Shown: in pieces, positions 34,183 through 46,132 of the stretch
Position numbering within the stretch: the stretch's first letter is position 1
Layout of the letters: each line of letters starts with the position of its first letter
Assembly: GCF_050436995.1 (NCBI RefSeq)
Contig: NC_134766.1
Span: 5,146,001 to 5,210,000, forward strand
Source: Anticarsia gemmatalis
Lineage: Eukaryota > Arthropoda > Insecta > Lepidoptera > Erebidae
Reading direction: 5' to 3'
DNA length: 64,000 nt
The notes under the pieces: model-generated
Told to the model about the DNA's origin: nothing
What the model saw: only the letters and a program-made list of their open reading frames with translations
The model's database searches: none
Translations under genes and position numbers: made by a program

Positions 34183-36630
34183 ATAATCAAGATACATCTT
34201 ACAAGACAATACACTCTATTATAAGTTACTGGACTATAAGTACATGGTTTTAAAACAACAAATTAACCAAAAACCAGTTCTAACCTTACATCATTGCTCT
34301 ACAATTAAACAAGTTTTTATTTCAAATTAAACCACTCCACAATACCTCGTTAGTAATATTTTTAACGCAAAAAACTTGAGTGCTGACTCAAAAAGGCGAG
34401 TTTAATGTTGAGTTTGAGGAATTCCCTGTAGACCTGAGTCATAGTCCTTTGGAGTAATGCCAGGTCGTTAGAGCTAGCTTGTCATATTAGACGCCGAATG
34501 AATAGGAATTCTATAAATAGTTGTCTGGAGAGTTTTGGATAGAAGTTAGTAGTTATACTATTTAAATAATAAAAAAGAGGTACGATTAATTGTGTACCTC
34601 TTTGGGTATGATGAGTGTTAATATGTTTATTTCAAAATATAATAATATAATTCATGTCATGCCAGTTATCACAAAGTACCGAGTAATTTATACCGGGCGT
34701 CGTTAACTTAAATATGTCTATTTTTTTGCTTAAATTTTAATTTAGTTATTTTTTTAATTCTCGAAAATAGTTACTCTTATAGCTTTTACAAAGCTCTGTT
34801 TGTGTCAAGAATCTTGAAAATTATAGTACTAATTCTAAATTAAGAACACAAAAGCTGTGATAAGATGAACTTAACTGTTTAAAAATTATATACTTACCTA
34901 ATATAAATTTTATCTTAACTTAAAGAACACAACGAGTTCAAAACAAAACGCTTTAAATTCAATCGTACAAAGTCATACAAAACATAACACAAATCTAATA
35001 CAATCTGTAGTAAACTAAAAGCTATGTTTTGTGTTCAAATACCAATCGTTCAATATCAAAGATCCCTGGAGACAGTAAGAATCACTGTCCTCTGACATTT
35101 ACTATTTATTGTGTCGTACAGTGCTGACTGTACCTTGCAGAAATGTGAACGGTCTATATTTAGGGGATATGATGCTGTATTTGTACGTGTAATGTGCAAC
35201 AAATCTTTGTTTTGCTGATGGGTTTTCTGTGTATTTAGGGCTTAGTAGTTTGTGAGTTTAAAGAATGTGTTAGATTTTAGTGTTTAAGAAATAAGTATTT
35301 GAGATTGTCAGTGTCTGAAATGGAGCTGTGGCAAATTAATAATGAAGGAAGAATGGTTTTATGGATATCTTTGTAAGTTTCTACTAAAAAAGTTATGTGG
35401 CTTTCTTCAAAAGCTTAAATATCAGACGTTAAATAATAAAAAATCGTAATATTTATTACTTTTCACAAGTAAATATCTGCCAAGAAACTTACTTCATACT
35501 TCAACGCAATTTTCATAAATCACTAAATTCTCTGAAGAAAGATTTTTCAGGAAATATTCTTTGTTACCCTTCAAGAAAACCTCATATTTACATTACAATT
35601 CCATCTAGTAGGTAGTAGTTATTTTAACCGTACGCAGTGAAACGATCTAGCTACTGTTTGTACTACCCTCGACGCAGTTTACTCTGTACAAATCAATTTC
35701 ACTACGTAGAAGGTTCTAGAACCAGAGGGACTTGTCTGTAAGGCTTCTATTACAGTTACTGTGGAAATTTACCCTCTTATACATAAAAATATATGAAGTT
35801 ATGAAAGGCTTATATAGTGTTTGGTTTCTTTCACTCCTTAGCGAAATGAAAGAGAGGAAACATATTTTAGTAGTTGTTTAACTAAAATAGGTTTATAGTG
35901 TGTTTATGAATTAGAGGGTTAGTTTCTTATGTAAGTTGTTTACATATATATCACGCCTTTTCTCACAGGTGTAGGCAGAAACTAAAGACCACTTGATACG
36001 ATCCTTACAAACTTCCCTTGCTTCATTCAGAATCATACATCTTTTTATTTGTTTTGGTTTGTTGTTTTAACATTGAAAATACTTTGAGTAAGAACAGTTT
36101 TAATTTTAACTTTATAAGAATCTGCAGGTACCACAAAAAAATATAAACAATTTACCAATATAAAAATATACCAAAACAAACGTTGGACATTTGTTTAACT
36201 TTTTGTAGAAAGATGGTTAGTGTTTTAAAGCTAAATAAATAGAACATTGTTATTTCCTTTGTTTTATATGAAGAAGCTTTATTTCAAAGTTTTTAAACAG
36301 ATCTCACCGACCAAATGACGGGAGAAACCCAATGTAAAGAGTCATAATAACATCTTAAAAAATATAATTATTTTAGTAAAACCTATGGCAGATGGTTGGG
36401 AAAAAGTAAAAGCAATAAATCTGGAAAAGACTGGGAAGTTCCCTTCTTTAAAGATAAAGTACTTTGTTTTTCCTTTTCCCGATATAATTATACTTATCTT
36501 TCTTTATCTTAACTATTCACTGAATAAATACGTATTAATAGTTACACATATATCGCAATAAGTAAATTACGTTTTTTCCCTACAATAAAAAAAAACAATA
36601 GCCAATCCCTTCGTAGAAAATATGACAAAT
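34183..36630. other. anonymous AT-rich stretch
   Basis: No supported gene, RNA or paired repeat in about 2.4 kb. Confidence 0.5.
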
Positions 36631-36663
36631 AACTTCTGCAGTAACTGTTCCCAAGAAAGCTTG

Positions 36664-36724
36664 AAATAAACCCAAGTGCACATCAGACAATAGCCGGAAG
36701 GTGTCTGACATCAGTGTGCGCTAT
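36664..36724. repeat. 'GACAATAGCCGGAAG' repeat (copy 1)
   Basis: AAATAAACCCAAGTGCACAT then CAGACAATAGCCGGAAGGTG recurs at 37336-37398. The flanks GTGCACATCAGAC and GTCTGACATCAGTGTGCGC are partly inverted around the core. Confidence 0.55.
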
Positions 36725-37335
36725 GCCTTATAAGGCTAGTCATAAAGAAAGGTAGATATTAAATATTATTATTGAATGTTCTTTGTCTTACAAGTTTCAA
36801 TGTCTAAGGGTTTTTTCCATGATTAATTTATTTGTACTGTTATAACGGAATTGCAGTTTAGGATTTTTCCTTTAAAACTATTTTCGAATATAAAACCACA
36901 CCACAGAAAAATAAGACCACACATAGAATATGACGTATGTAACGCTGAGTAAAGGTAACGGGTTAGCAGTTACACACTACACCAATTTCTTCATCTTTTA
37001 GCCTATAATATGTCATCAATATTACATATCACCTTTCCGATTTATGTTTGAATAGATAAATTTATAGACTGATTCTTCGTACAATATGCGGCAAAACAAC
37101 AAAATTATTCTCCAGATACAATTATTTTACTATATAAATATAACTCAATTATACAATTTTGTACCAGATACTACTAAAAACACCAAATCATGAAAACCAT
37201 ACTTCACGCCCATTAAAACCACTTTCATACAATATAAAAGAACATCTAATTTTAGCAACATTATTTCAAAATAATATTCAGTTTCTCTATAAAAGCAATT
37301 CCTAGAATATCCTGCAGGCTATATTCTATCACGTC

Positions 37336-37398
37336 AAATAAACCCTAGTGCACACAGACAATAGCCGGAAGCCGGTGACGAGCCGCGGGTGTGTGCGA
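37336..37398. repeat. 'GACAATAGCCGGAAG' repeat (copy 2)
   Basis: CAAATAAACCCTAGTGCACA then CAGACAATAGCCGGAAGCCG, ending GGGTGTGTGCGACACC. It shares about 33 near-identical bases with copy 1, which lies some 670 bp upstream in the same orientation. Confidence 0.55.
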
Positions 37399-39090
37399 CA
37401 CCTTAATTGCCACCTGATATTGTATGCTAGGAACGTAGAGAAGACGGCTAGAGCTGGCTTTATGATATTAAATAGTGGTGAACCTTTTGTTGGTTAGATG
37501 TTTTTACGAAAGTGCGGGGACTTTGAGAAACATGACTGTGTGATGGAAAGAGGGAAACTTTCTTTCCATAGCGTCAATTGTACAAACCAATATTAAAAGT
37601 GTGATTGCCTGTTCGTTTGTCCTTTTTTAACGTCAAAACTAACTGATCGAAGACATGATTTTTCGTGGGAAATGATGGATGGCTTAAAAGCAGCAAAGGT
37701 TTTCTTGTCATGGTACTTCATTTTTATCTATCAACTAAGCCTCGGTTTAATTCACTATCTGTAATTTTCACTAATAATCTAAATGATTTGGAATCCGATT
37801 GTCGTATAACGAAAATCGCATACGTTATGTATGCGCATGTCAATATTAAATGCAAACCCATCAGTCAAACTACTAACACGAATAAACTAAACCTATCACA
37901 CTAACAAACAGAAGCCGATGCACAAACTCCCATTCATACAATAAAGTACTGAACAAGATTGTGAGCAACCCAGTTGTCTGGGGCCGCAAACCCAACACTA
38001 GCGAGAAAGGGACAACGATATACAGCTCGTATAGCTCCATCTCTTTCTGTCAGTACATCTTTAGCATGAATATCGTTCCTGGTTTAATTCCTAGCTCAGA
38101 ATATAGGGCAGATACACGCGGGCAACGGAACAGAATGTCGACGTGTTCAATGAGAGTTTATTGTTAAACCGTGTTTCGCAACCGTTTGCTTTCATAAGTG
38201 TTTGTTGTAGGTAATGTGGTTTATCGTGTGTTTTGTTATGTAATAGTTTAACGTATCTTGTGGTTTCCTACAGGCTCCTAAGCACGGCATACAGCTTCTA
38301 TTTTCATTATACCTAGTTGAATTTGATCGAATATAAAATACCTTTTGTAACTCAATTAAACATGGACGCAGGTTCTATTTAGAGCAACTACATGCATATG
38401 CCATACGTAGATTACTAGACACTAATCTATCAATATTATAATCTAGTTATACATTAGATCAATTAGAACATCGACTCGAAAAGTCAATCGGACGCTGAAC
38501 GAAACAATGGTACTAATTTCATTTAAGAAATAGCGATTTTCCCGAATTAATTCGAAATTTAGGACTACGATTTGATATATGCTTGAATCCAACTAAAAAA
38601 AACTTAACCCAAAACACCCACCACTGTTTTCTTTGAGAATCGTGTTCACAACGCTCATGATAGTGAACATAGTTAGGCAATTCGTGTGGCTACTGTGGTC
38701 AATGGGCAAGCCCTCATAACGCGTGACAAGACAGACAAATGGACGCATCCATCACTGGACGCGACGGCTTTATCTATCTGTGCCCGGATGTGCACGGATG
38801 TAGGCGCATCTCGGTACACGGGACACCGCTCGCTAACAGATCACGGATTATACGAGTTGTGGTCAATAGCAAAATCAACTAAGATTTTGGTATTGATCAC
38901 AAATTGTAACATACATACATACAGGTTTCGTTTCGTGACTACCGAATATTAATTTAGATTTTAGGCTCTATACTTTTGCTATTTTTTTGTATTGAAAAAT
39001 CAATTATCAACTAGAATAATAATGCTCTTTTACATTTTGAAATCAGAATCAGTAGTTACAATTAAGATAACAGTCGTATCAAATAGCCAT
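37399..39090. other. anonymous stretch with a GC-richer patch at 38690-38860
   Basis: The patch includes GGACGCATCCATCACTGGAC and GTGCCCGGATGTGCACGG. An 88-codon frame (38686-38952) without ATG start covers it. I cannot recognise a domain or splice pattern and do not call a gene. Confidence 0.4.
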
Positions 39091-39163
39091 ATCAAAGGTC
39101 TTTCGGGTGGTTTGAACAACTTTGACACTAGGTTGACCACTAACCATACCATAGATAGCTAGA
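39091..39163 (-). repeat. 'GGTTAGTGGTCAACCTAGTG' repeat, reversed
   Basis: ATCAAAGGTCTTTCGGGTGG, TTTGAACAACTTTGACACTA and GGTTGACCACTAACCATACC are the reverse complement of the unit at 52038-52115. Confidence 0.65.
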
Positions 39164-39957
39164 CTACATAACTAAGTTTTCAGTGTACGATACTCAAATC
39201 CAAACACAAATTAGCTAAGTTAGCCAAATCGTAGTACGGAAGGAACTTGTGGCTCTTAACAAGAACTTGTTAATGTCATCAACGACCGATAGCATAGATT
39301 TACGAGCTGGGAATTACAGTTCATAGACAGAATATACTATGAGCTATGAGACTCCTACGTGCCTTAGAGGATTCCCTTGTGAAAATGTTGAAATTTTGCT
39401 GAATTTGATGACAATACTGCGTGTACCGTAATTCTTTGATTTTTTTTATAAACTTAATCTATTCAATTGGGATTTTAGTCAAAATACTGTCTGGGGACAG
39501 GAGAAAGAACTTTATATTAAGGCTTGTCTAGTATTGTTACAATATGAGTTAATAGCTGTAGAATTTTTTTATTGTAATAAAAAATGTAATGCTATACCTA
39601 GATGTATGAATACTGCTTAGGGGTAAATGTATTTCTGGTAGTTTCTTGTCAGTTCTGTCCAAGTCTTTCGTTCCGGAATAAAAATGTATAAATACATATT
39701 GAAAAGCTTTCCTTAGCTCAAATAACTTGGCTAACTAATATTTAAGTAATTGAAACAAGAGCGTGACCTCGTACCGCATGTAAACTATCTATGTCGAAAC
39801 GTACAGGAGCTAAACGTTATGAAAACGCACCTACATACAGTGTAACTCGTTGTGTAACACTGTGAAGTGTGAGACCTGCGTTTGTATGCTTTTAGCATCA
39901 TGAAACTGTTGCTGATTGAGAGAGTATAGTATAACATTCCATACAGACGCTACTATA
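39164..39957. other. anonymous stretch
   Basis: No supported feature. Confidence 0.5.
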
Positions 39958-40285
39958 GTCCAAAATCAAAATCAAATCATTTATTCATTTAGGTCAAATA
40001 TTGACATTTATGATAGTAGTTACAATTACTCAATCTACCACTAGACAACTCCGACAACTTATCTAGGTTTTTCACCCTCGGCCATTTGGTTCCAAACTAA
40101 GCAGAGCTTTTACTACTACTACTACACATACTTATATACTTCTAACTACATACTTATAGTTACATGTACAACCAGGCTCAGAATAGATACTCGTGCTCAT
40201 CACACATATCCCGGGTAGGATTCGAACCTAACACTCGCGACGCTACGATTATTGCGGCAGTGACCAAGTCCATGTCCATGTTATA
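39958..40285 (-). mobile_element. tRNA-derived SINE-like element, family D
   Basis: On the plus strand it starts with an A-rich CCAAAATCAAAATCAAATCA, then TTTATTCATTTAGGTCAAAT. It ends with CCCGGGTAGGATTCGAACCT (40211-40230), which reversed is a canonical B box GGTTCGAATCC, followed by a reversed tRNA-like head to about 40280. A-rich tail and polymerase III box are at opposite ends, as in a SINE transcribed from the minus strand. No second copy in the window. Confidence 0.6.
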
Positions 40286-40789
40286 TTAACAGCAACATTA
40301 TTCTGAAATTTTCTAAAGTAAATTCACATTTACGGAAATTTTAAGACTTACAAACCAAAGGTAAATAAATTATTGACATAGTATGGACTAAAAGAGGCAC
40401 GTTAATGATATAGTTCTTGTTGAGAATTCTAAGGAAATGAGATTCAAAGCTGAACCACCGTTAATTCTATTTAGATAAACCAAAAGCATTTTAATATAAA
40501 ATGCCAGTTAATATGAACGGACCATTATAGTTCCCATTCCTATTGTGAAATGTGTTTCTTAGAGAAGTGCTTCTAAAATAGAAGGGATTATGTTTCGAAG
40601 TAAAACTGTAGACAATTTGACATATCTGTGTTGAGGATTAACAATATGGATTGAGAAAAGAGAGAGAAAATCTATTGTTGAGATTTTGGACAATCATAGA
40701 TTATGTGAAATAGTTTTAATGTTTTTACTACGTCGTAGATCAGAGTTATGCGCTTGATTGAAAACAAATTTATACTCATGACTGTTGGA

Positions 40790-40978
40790 TACTATTGAAA
40801 AATATTACGATAAACATTCGAATCCCCTGGGTTCACCTGCATTGCTCCTGGTTAACCTTCACAAAAATTTTACACCAAAATTCTCTTCGAGAATAACTTT
40901 ATCTCTAGTTGAAAATTGCATGAATATCCGATCTGTAGATTTTAAGTTTATCGCGAACAGACAAACAGACAAACCCTA
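40790..40978 (+). repeat. relic of a dispersed repeat ending GCGAACAGACAAACAGAC
   Basis: CTATTGAAAAATATTACG through TTTAAGTTTATCGCGAACAG resembles the 'gaaaatccgtxxxGTAGTTTTxxGTTTATCGCGAACAGACAGACAG' tail common in moth repeats (recalled). The overlapping 64-codon ORF is a shadow. Confidence 0.35.
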
Positions 40979-42683
40979 AATCTACAATATGTACTAAAAA
41001 ATATCACAAAAGTGCTATGAATTATAAAACAAATATGAAAAAACAAATACTGATTTCCTTTAAATCAGTTCTAGAATTTACTCCATTCATACACACTCAT
41101 TGACCTAGAATACAAAAAATATATTTATTTACAACATGTCATGTCTTTCCTTGAAAGGTTCGCCCACAGAAGTGATTTCATAAACCAAAATCAGTAAAAT
41201 ACCGCAGAAGGAACCTTCACCTTACGCGGTGAATGACAAACAAGGTTTCATATTTACTCACTTTTCCTGTCATCAACGTGATATAATAACTCGAGAGCTT
41301 AAGTAGATACAGTTATGAGTACGAATATGCATACATTTTTATCAATCTCCTTTTTTTCTTTGGCCCATGTTTCGTTACAGTAGATTCCTTTCTGATTAGC
41401 CTTCACTGTGAAGCTGTCACGTTTTCTCAGCTCTACCGTGTAAATATTTTTTCCAACATAAAAACTATAACTTTACAGCTGTCTATTGCAGTAATCATTT
41501 TAATTATTTCTAGCGGTACCTACTCTAAAGTTATGATTACTGTTTAATAACTAGACAGTTACTTTAATAATGGTTAATACTTCTATTAGTAGACTTGTGC
41601 CAAAATATGAGTGTAAACAAATTTGTGCTTGCAACTGTACTATAATGAATTTTTAAGTGACGTTGAAATATTAAAATTTCGTGAAAATTAATGAAAAACA
41701 ACGTTAATGATGGTGAAATATCGGCTTCAAGGTCCCCAGAGATTTGCTGCGATTTATCATTGTTTATTATTATTGTCCTTATAATATTTATAATTATAAC
41801 AAAGGGAAAATTTACTGGGTATTCCATCATATCAAATAATACTTTCAAAGGAAAACTGGATAATATGAGACATAAATAAATGTTTATGGAAATTCTGATA
41901 GCCATACTGTGTACCATTAATTAATAATTATCCCTTATACATAATTATAGCAAATATACGTAAAATAATTATATTATTAATCACATCAATTAATCCTTTT
42001 CAAAGCTCTTTAATAGTCGTTACCAACAGTCAGAAGCTTGAAAGTCTGACAATCAGTCTTACAGAAGGGTATCGTGTTATAACCCAGGTAACTGGGTTGT
42101 GGAGGTCCGATTGGATTTGAATAGCTATAGTCGCTTGAAAACTGGAATCTTAGACAAGCGGAGTCTTGAAAAACCTTGTGTACGAATGGCTTAACACTTA
42201 CTTCTAGATTATAGAACCCAAAAAAGTAAATAATCCCAATTAAGTGAAATTCTAATTTTCAAGTCCCTATAAAAACCACTTAACAATAATAAATAAAATT
42301 CCGTATAATTTCGTCATACTTAGCGTACGTTACGTTATTTCCCCGTTCCATTTACGAGACAGATATAAACCGAACAAGCCGACGTCAAATATATCAGCAG
42401 TGACACTTATTGATTCATGTAGCGTTAATCATCGCTCTCTACGTGAATTGGAGCACACACATCCGTAAACTGAACATTGTCATATTGCCACATAGCTGAA
42501 TAAAATGGAGTATATTTTTGTAATAGACGTGTAGTTCATAGGAACTTCGAAAAAAAGCTTTGATAAAAATATATGTACAACTATGTTACAGCGAAAAAAA
42601 AATAAGCAAAAATAGTATAAAAAACATATGTTTGACAGCCGATGTCAGTGCAACAATCAATCGCAATTTTATACTACCACGTG
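40979..42683. other. anonymous AT-rich stretch
   Basis: The 117-codon minus ORF at 41564-41917 is one of the longest in the window. It is isoleucine/phenylalanine-rich in a very AT-rich tract, with an antisense ORF of similar extent, so I read it as chance. Confidence 0.5.
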
Positions 42684-42826
42684 CTGTAGTTCGATTTTCT
42701 TTAAATCGCGGGAGAAAATGTACCTGAAAACTAGTTCGCACAGCACCCGCTAAGGGCGCTCATCGGTTTTCATACAAAATCTGCCAAAACCGGTTGTCGG
42801 TAGTCAGTAGAAGCAGGAAATCCCTC
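42684..42826 (+). mobile_element. TIR element, family M (copy 5, diverged)
   Basis: CTGTAGTTCGATTTTC at the left, GCACCCGCTAAGGGCGCTCATC core, TTTTCATACAAAATCTGCC, and CGGTTGTCGGTAGTCAGTAG at the right. The left half is shortened, since the GGTACTGTCGAGTATCGA block is missing. Confidence 0.6.
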
Positions 42827-43187
42827 TTTTCACACACCCTACGGTACCTTAGTTACGACAAGATATCGGATTAATTGCAATCATAATAAATTTCCTTAAC
42901 TCAGAGACTATGTAATTGCATGTATAATTAATTATTATGTCGCAATTATGTAGAACCTGATTTTGAAATGCAAACACATTAGTCATAGGTCATCGAGAAT
43001 AAATATATCGCCTTATTGGAACTGCTCGGACGTGAGCACACTTTATAATTGATTTCGATCACTATGTGAACTTTAAATGGTCATTTTGACTATTTTAAAG
43101 ATCAAGTATATCAGTAATGCCCGGTTTCCTCAGTTTGACCATTAGAAATTATTCCATAAGTTTAAAGAACATGACGTATGTCCCTAA

Positions 43188-43312
43188 TGTCCGGTTTCTG
43201 AAGCCCATTTCGCGGTAGGTTATCTATTCAAATTGTCATTTTTATATGAGCTTTAACGCTTTTGAATAGATAAACTATTGCTATATGTTCCTCACAAACA
43301 CACACAAAGGGG
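43188..43312. mobile_element. palindromic MITE, family H (copy D, diverged)
   Basis: GTCCGGTTTCTGAAGCCCAT, CGCGGTAGGTTATCTATTC, ATATGAGCTTTAACGCTTTT and GAATAGATAAACTATTGCTA follow the family order with many substitutions. TAA precedes and TTA follows. A short CCCGGTTTCCTCAG at 43120-43133 may be part of another copy. Confidence 0.65.
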
Positions 43313-43498
43313 TTAGCAAAGGAAATTTTATACGTAATGAAATTTAAAAAATAACGTGTAATGATTTAGATCTTATCAGAAATTAGTTACAACGCTTTAT
43401 GCGTTACAGGTCAGATTACAGGTCCAGGTACAACTTTGGGTAATTTACAAACAATTCTATAAATAATTAGTATGCGTTAATTGAACTTGTAAAACCCC

Positions 43499-43553
43499 CT
43501 ACGTAATGTAAATTATTCCTACGTTACGTAAATTATTCCTACGTTGCCTGTAA
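43499..43553. repeat. 20-bp tandem repeat, about 2.5 units
   Basis: CTACGTAATGTAAATTATTC, CTACGTTACGTAAATTATTC, then a partial CTACGTTGCCTGTAAACG. Confidence 0.8.
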
Positions 43554-44177
43554 ACGTAATAAATAAATTAAACCTTATCAACGTCATCAACTACACAATC
43601 TACATTCGTCATCACAAAAGCTGTCACATTACTCCAACATTTCATATCATACAATTTACTTTCGAAAACGTTTCTACAACAGATTAAAATGTCCAAATAA
43701 GCGATATACTCACTCCGAAATTATTCAAGTTGGCTTTCCGCTGCACATTTTGACACTAGCTACTAAAATTTTACGTCACATTTCGAGAATTCAAGTCTTC
43801 TGTCTCAGCCTTTCGTAACATCACAACATCAGTTACGTGGCTTCCTGCGATTCAAATTCAGTTTCCTGCTCCCAACTTGGTAACGGCATATTTTTTATTT
43901 CATTGTTCTTTCTAGCTACATTTCCTTTCGTATTGAATAGACTCATGTAATTCTTGGATACAATGCCAAATTGTCTAGTGTAATTTTAGATTGAAACAAT
44001 TTTATCTTTGTTTTGATCGAACTGTGTAATTTTTTCAAGCAAGTGATATATTTTGTTGTATTATCATTATTTGAAAGTTAAGCCACGTAATACTGAAGCG
44101 GATTTTTGCGAATTAGTATGACTCATATTATCATATTTGAAATTTACCGATAAATTTTGGGTAGTTTGTATAGCACA
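43554..44177. other. anonymous AT-rich stretch
   Basis: No supported feature. Confidence 0.5.
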
Positions 44178-44400
44178 CTAGCTGACCCGCGCAATGTCGC
44201 TTGCATCACATAAGAGAGAAAGGGTCAAAATCTTCCCCGTTTTTGTAACGTTTTTTACAGGTACTCTGCTCCTATTGGTCGTAGCGTGATGATATATAGC
44301 CTATAGCTTTCCTCGATGGGATATCTAACACTAAAGAATTTTTTTAAATCGGTATTAGCGCGTTCAAACAAACTCTTCAGCTTTATAATATTAGTATAGA
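44178..44400 (-). mobile_element. non-autonomous Helitron-like element (copy 2)
   Basis: On the minus strand it starts TCTATACTAATATTATAAAG and ends GGTCAGCTAG, flanked by A (5') and T (3'). Interior blocks match copies at 4444-4698 and 45871-46132. A ~30 bp internal deletion removes part of the CAGGAACTACTGG block. Confidence 0.8.
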
Positions 44401-44739
44401 TATTATGTTTTAATCGTAAAGAATACGTAATATTTGACCTTCACCTCACTTTTTCTTTTAAGTGCATACGTCTTTTTAATCTGACATTTATCAGTGCAAT
44501 GTTTATTTTATACATTGGGAAGTCTTAAAGATAAAATATTGACGTTCACACGAGCGGGAAAAAACAGTTAATATTTATTGTAAACCGGTTCAAAAACAAC
44601 AAAATTTACATATCACGCAAATTACCATATCAACCGTGTCAAACGCTTATCAAAAATCAGTGGTCCAAATATTGAGTTGCCTAGGCAAAAAAATATTAAT
44701 CTTGTACTTCTAAAATGCTCAGGCTATGTATTATTACAG

Positions 44740-44897
44740 ATTGTCATTATTACAGACTGAAACGTTTCATCAGACACTCATTTGACACCAACAAAAATAC
44801 AAAACTATGCCGTCACTATACCGTATTTCTATACTAAAATGTGTTTTTGACATTTCATAGAGCGTAGCTGATTTAACTGGTAGTCAAGTATCCTATT
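44740..44897. mobile_element. TIR family E interior fragment (copy 2)
   Basis: GACACCAACAAAAATACA, GTCACTATACCGTATTTCTA, TAAAATGTGTTTTTGACATT and ATAGAGCGTAGCTGATTTAA align with 5350-5475 of copy 1. The AGGCTTG termini are missing. It is followed within 15 bp by a Helitron-like element. Confidence 0.6.
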
Positions 44898-44909
44898 ATA
44901 TCAATGTTA

Positions 44910-45103
44910 CTAGCTGACCCGGCAAACTTTGTTTTGCTATATAAACTAAAAAAAAAATAGTGTCACTTAGGGGTACGAAAAATAGATGTTGCCCGATTCT
45001 CAGACCTACTTAATATGCTCACAAAATTTCATCAGAATCGGTCTAGCCGTTTCGGAGGAGTAAGGCAACGAAAACTGTGACACGAGAATTTTATATATTA
45101 GAT
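44910..45103 (-). mobile_element. Helitron-like element of a second subfamily
   Basis: CTAGCTGACCCGGCAAACTT at the left is the minus-strand 3' end. Then come TGCCCGATTCTCAGACCTAC, AATATGCTCACAAAATTTCA, TCAGAATCGGTCTAGCCG, GTTTCGGAGGAGTAAGGCAA and CGAGAATTTTATATATTAGA. The blocks match the fragment at 25190-25345. The CTAG end is shared with the other Helitron-like elements but the interior differs. Confidence 0.65.
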
Positions 45104-45158
45104 AAAAACCCGTAGCTACGATCGTTTACAAGTTCGTCTGGTAGGCAAGTAGCCTATT

Positions 45159-45870
45159 CAAAGCTGTTCGGTCTATTTGCTGTATCAATCTACATTGGCA
45201 TTAGCATAGAAACACGTACATATATAACATCCTGCCAGGCATTGCTTCCTGCGTGTTTAGTATGCAATGTTATACAGTGACATCCGATAAGGGAGCCATT
45301 ACGCCTCCTTGAAGTATGCCTATCAGTTGTCGTCAACGATTCTGCTCTCTCTGACATTTTGGTTAAAAGCATGCAAGTCTACTTTTGGTATATGTTGTGC
45401 ACGATTTTTGCCGTAAAAGGTGATAGGTTAAGTGGGATCAACGGCTTTTTAAGGTTTTGTTTGTACTTCAACTGACAAACTAGATTATTATTCTTGCTTG
45501 AATTTATTTTTATTTTATATAGTTTTTTAAAGAAATTGTAATTGAACAAAACGCTTAAAGATACAAAGTCACTCTACCATTGTTATAGAATGTGGATTAA
45601 GTGACGTGTCTAATTGTCTTTCATTTGAGGAATACACAAATCACGCAAACGAATGACCCGTAACAAATTAGTCATTCAAATATTTCTTCCGTATTGTCAT
45701 CAAACCCACAACGCTCACTGCAATAGAACAAGTATGGCAGACATTAAACTAGAAACCAAAAGCTAAAGCAATTAGCAACGGTTTCGTACAGTAAAGATAA
45801 TCTCATAGCAATACAAATTGGTAACTAGTTTGAGGAAATTGCAACAGTTTACGATTAAACGAGTCTCACA
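45159..45870. other. anonymous stretch
   Basis: No supported gene. Small ORFs lack coding character. Confidence 0.5.
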
Positions 45871-46132
45871 TCTATACTAATACTAATATAATAAAGCTGA
45901 AGAGTTTGTTTGTTTGTTTGTTTGAACGCGCTAATCTCAGGAACTACTGGTTTGATTTGAAAAATTCTTTCAGTGTTAGATAGCCCATTTACCGAGGAAG
46001 GCTATAGGCTATATATATATAACATCACGCTACGGTCATTAGGAGCGGAGTAGCAACAAAAAATGTTACAAAAACGGGGAAAATTTTTACCCATTCTCTT
46101 ACGACGCAAGCGAAGTTGCGCGGGTCAGCTAG
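45871..46132 (+). mobile_element. non-autonomous Helitron-like element (intact reference copy)
   Basis: 262 bp from TCTATACTAATACTAATATA to GCGGGTCAGCTAG, with A before and T after. A (GTTT)n run follows GAAGAG. The 3' hairpin CGCAA-GCGAAG-TTGCG (46105-46120) ends 8 nt before the terminal CTAG (46129-46132). TC start, hairpin, CTAG end and A/T target are the four structural signs of a Helitron. It ends about 500 bp upstream of the predicted promoter. Confidence 0.85.

Noticed and set aside
40200..40285. Possible tRNA gene on the minus strand
   Set aside because: A perfect B box, but no complete cloverleaf, and it is joined to an A-rich-tailed SINE-like body.
41564..41917. 117-codon minus-strand ORF, one of the longest in the window
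   Set aside because: Isoleucine- and phenylalanine-rich translation of a very AT-rich tract, with an antisense ORF across the same bases and no promoter, splice or domain support.
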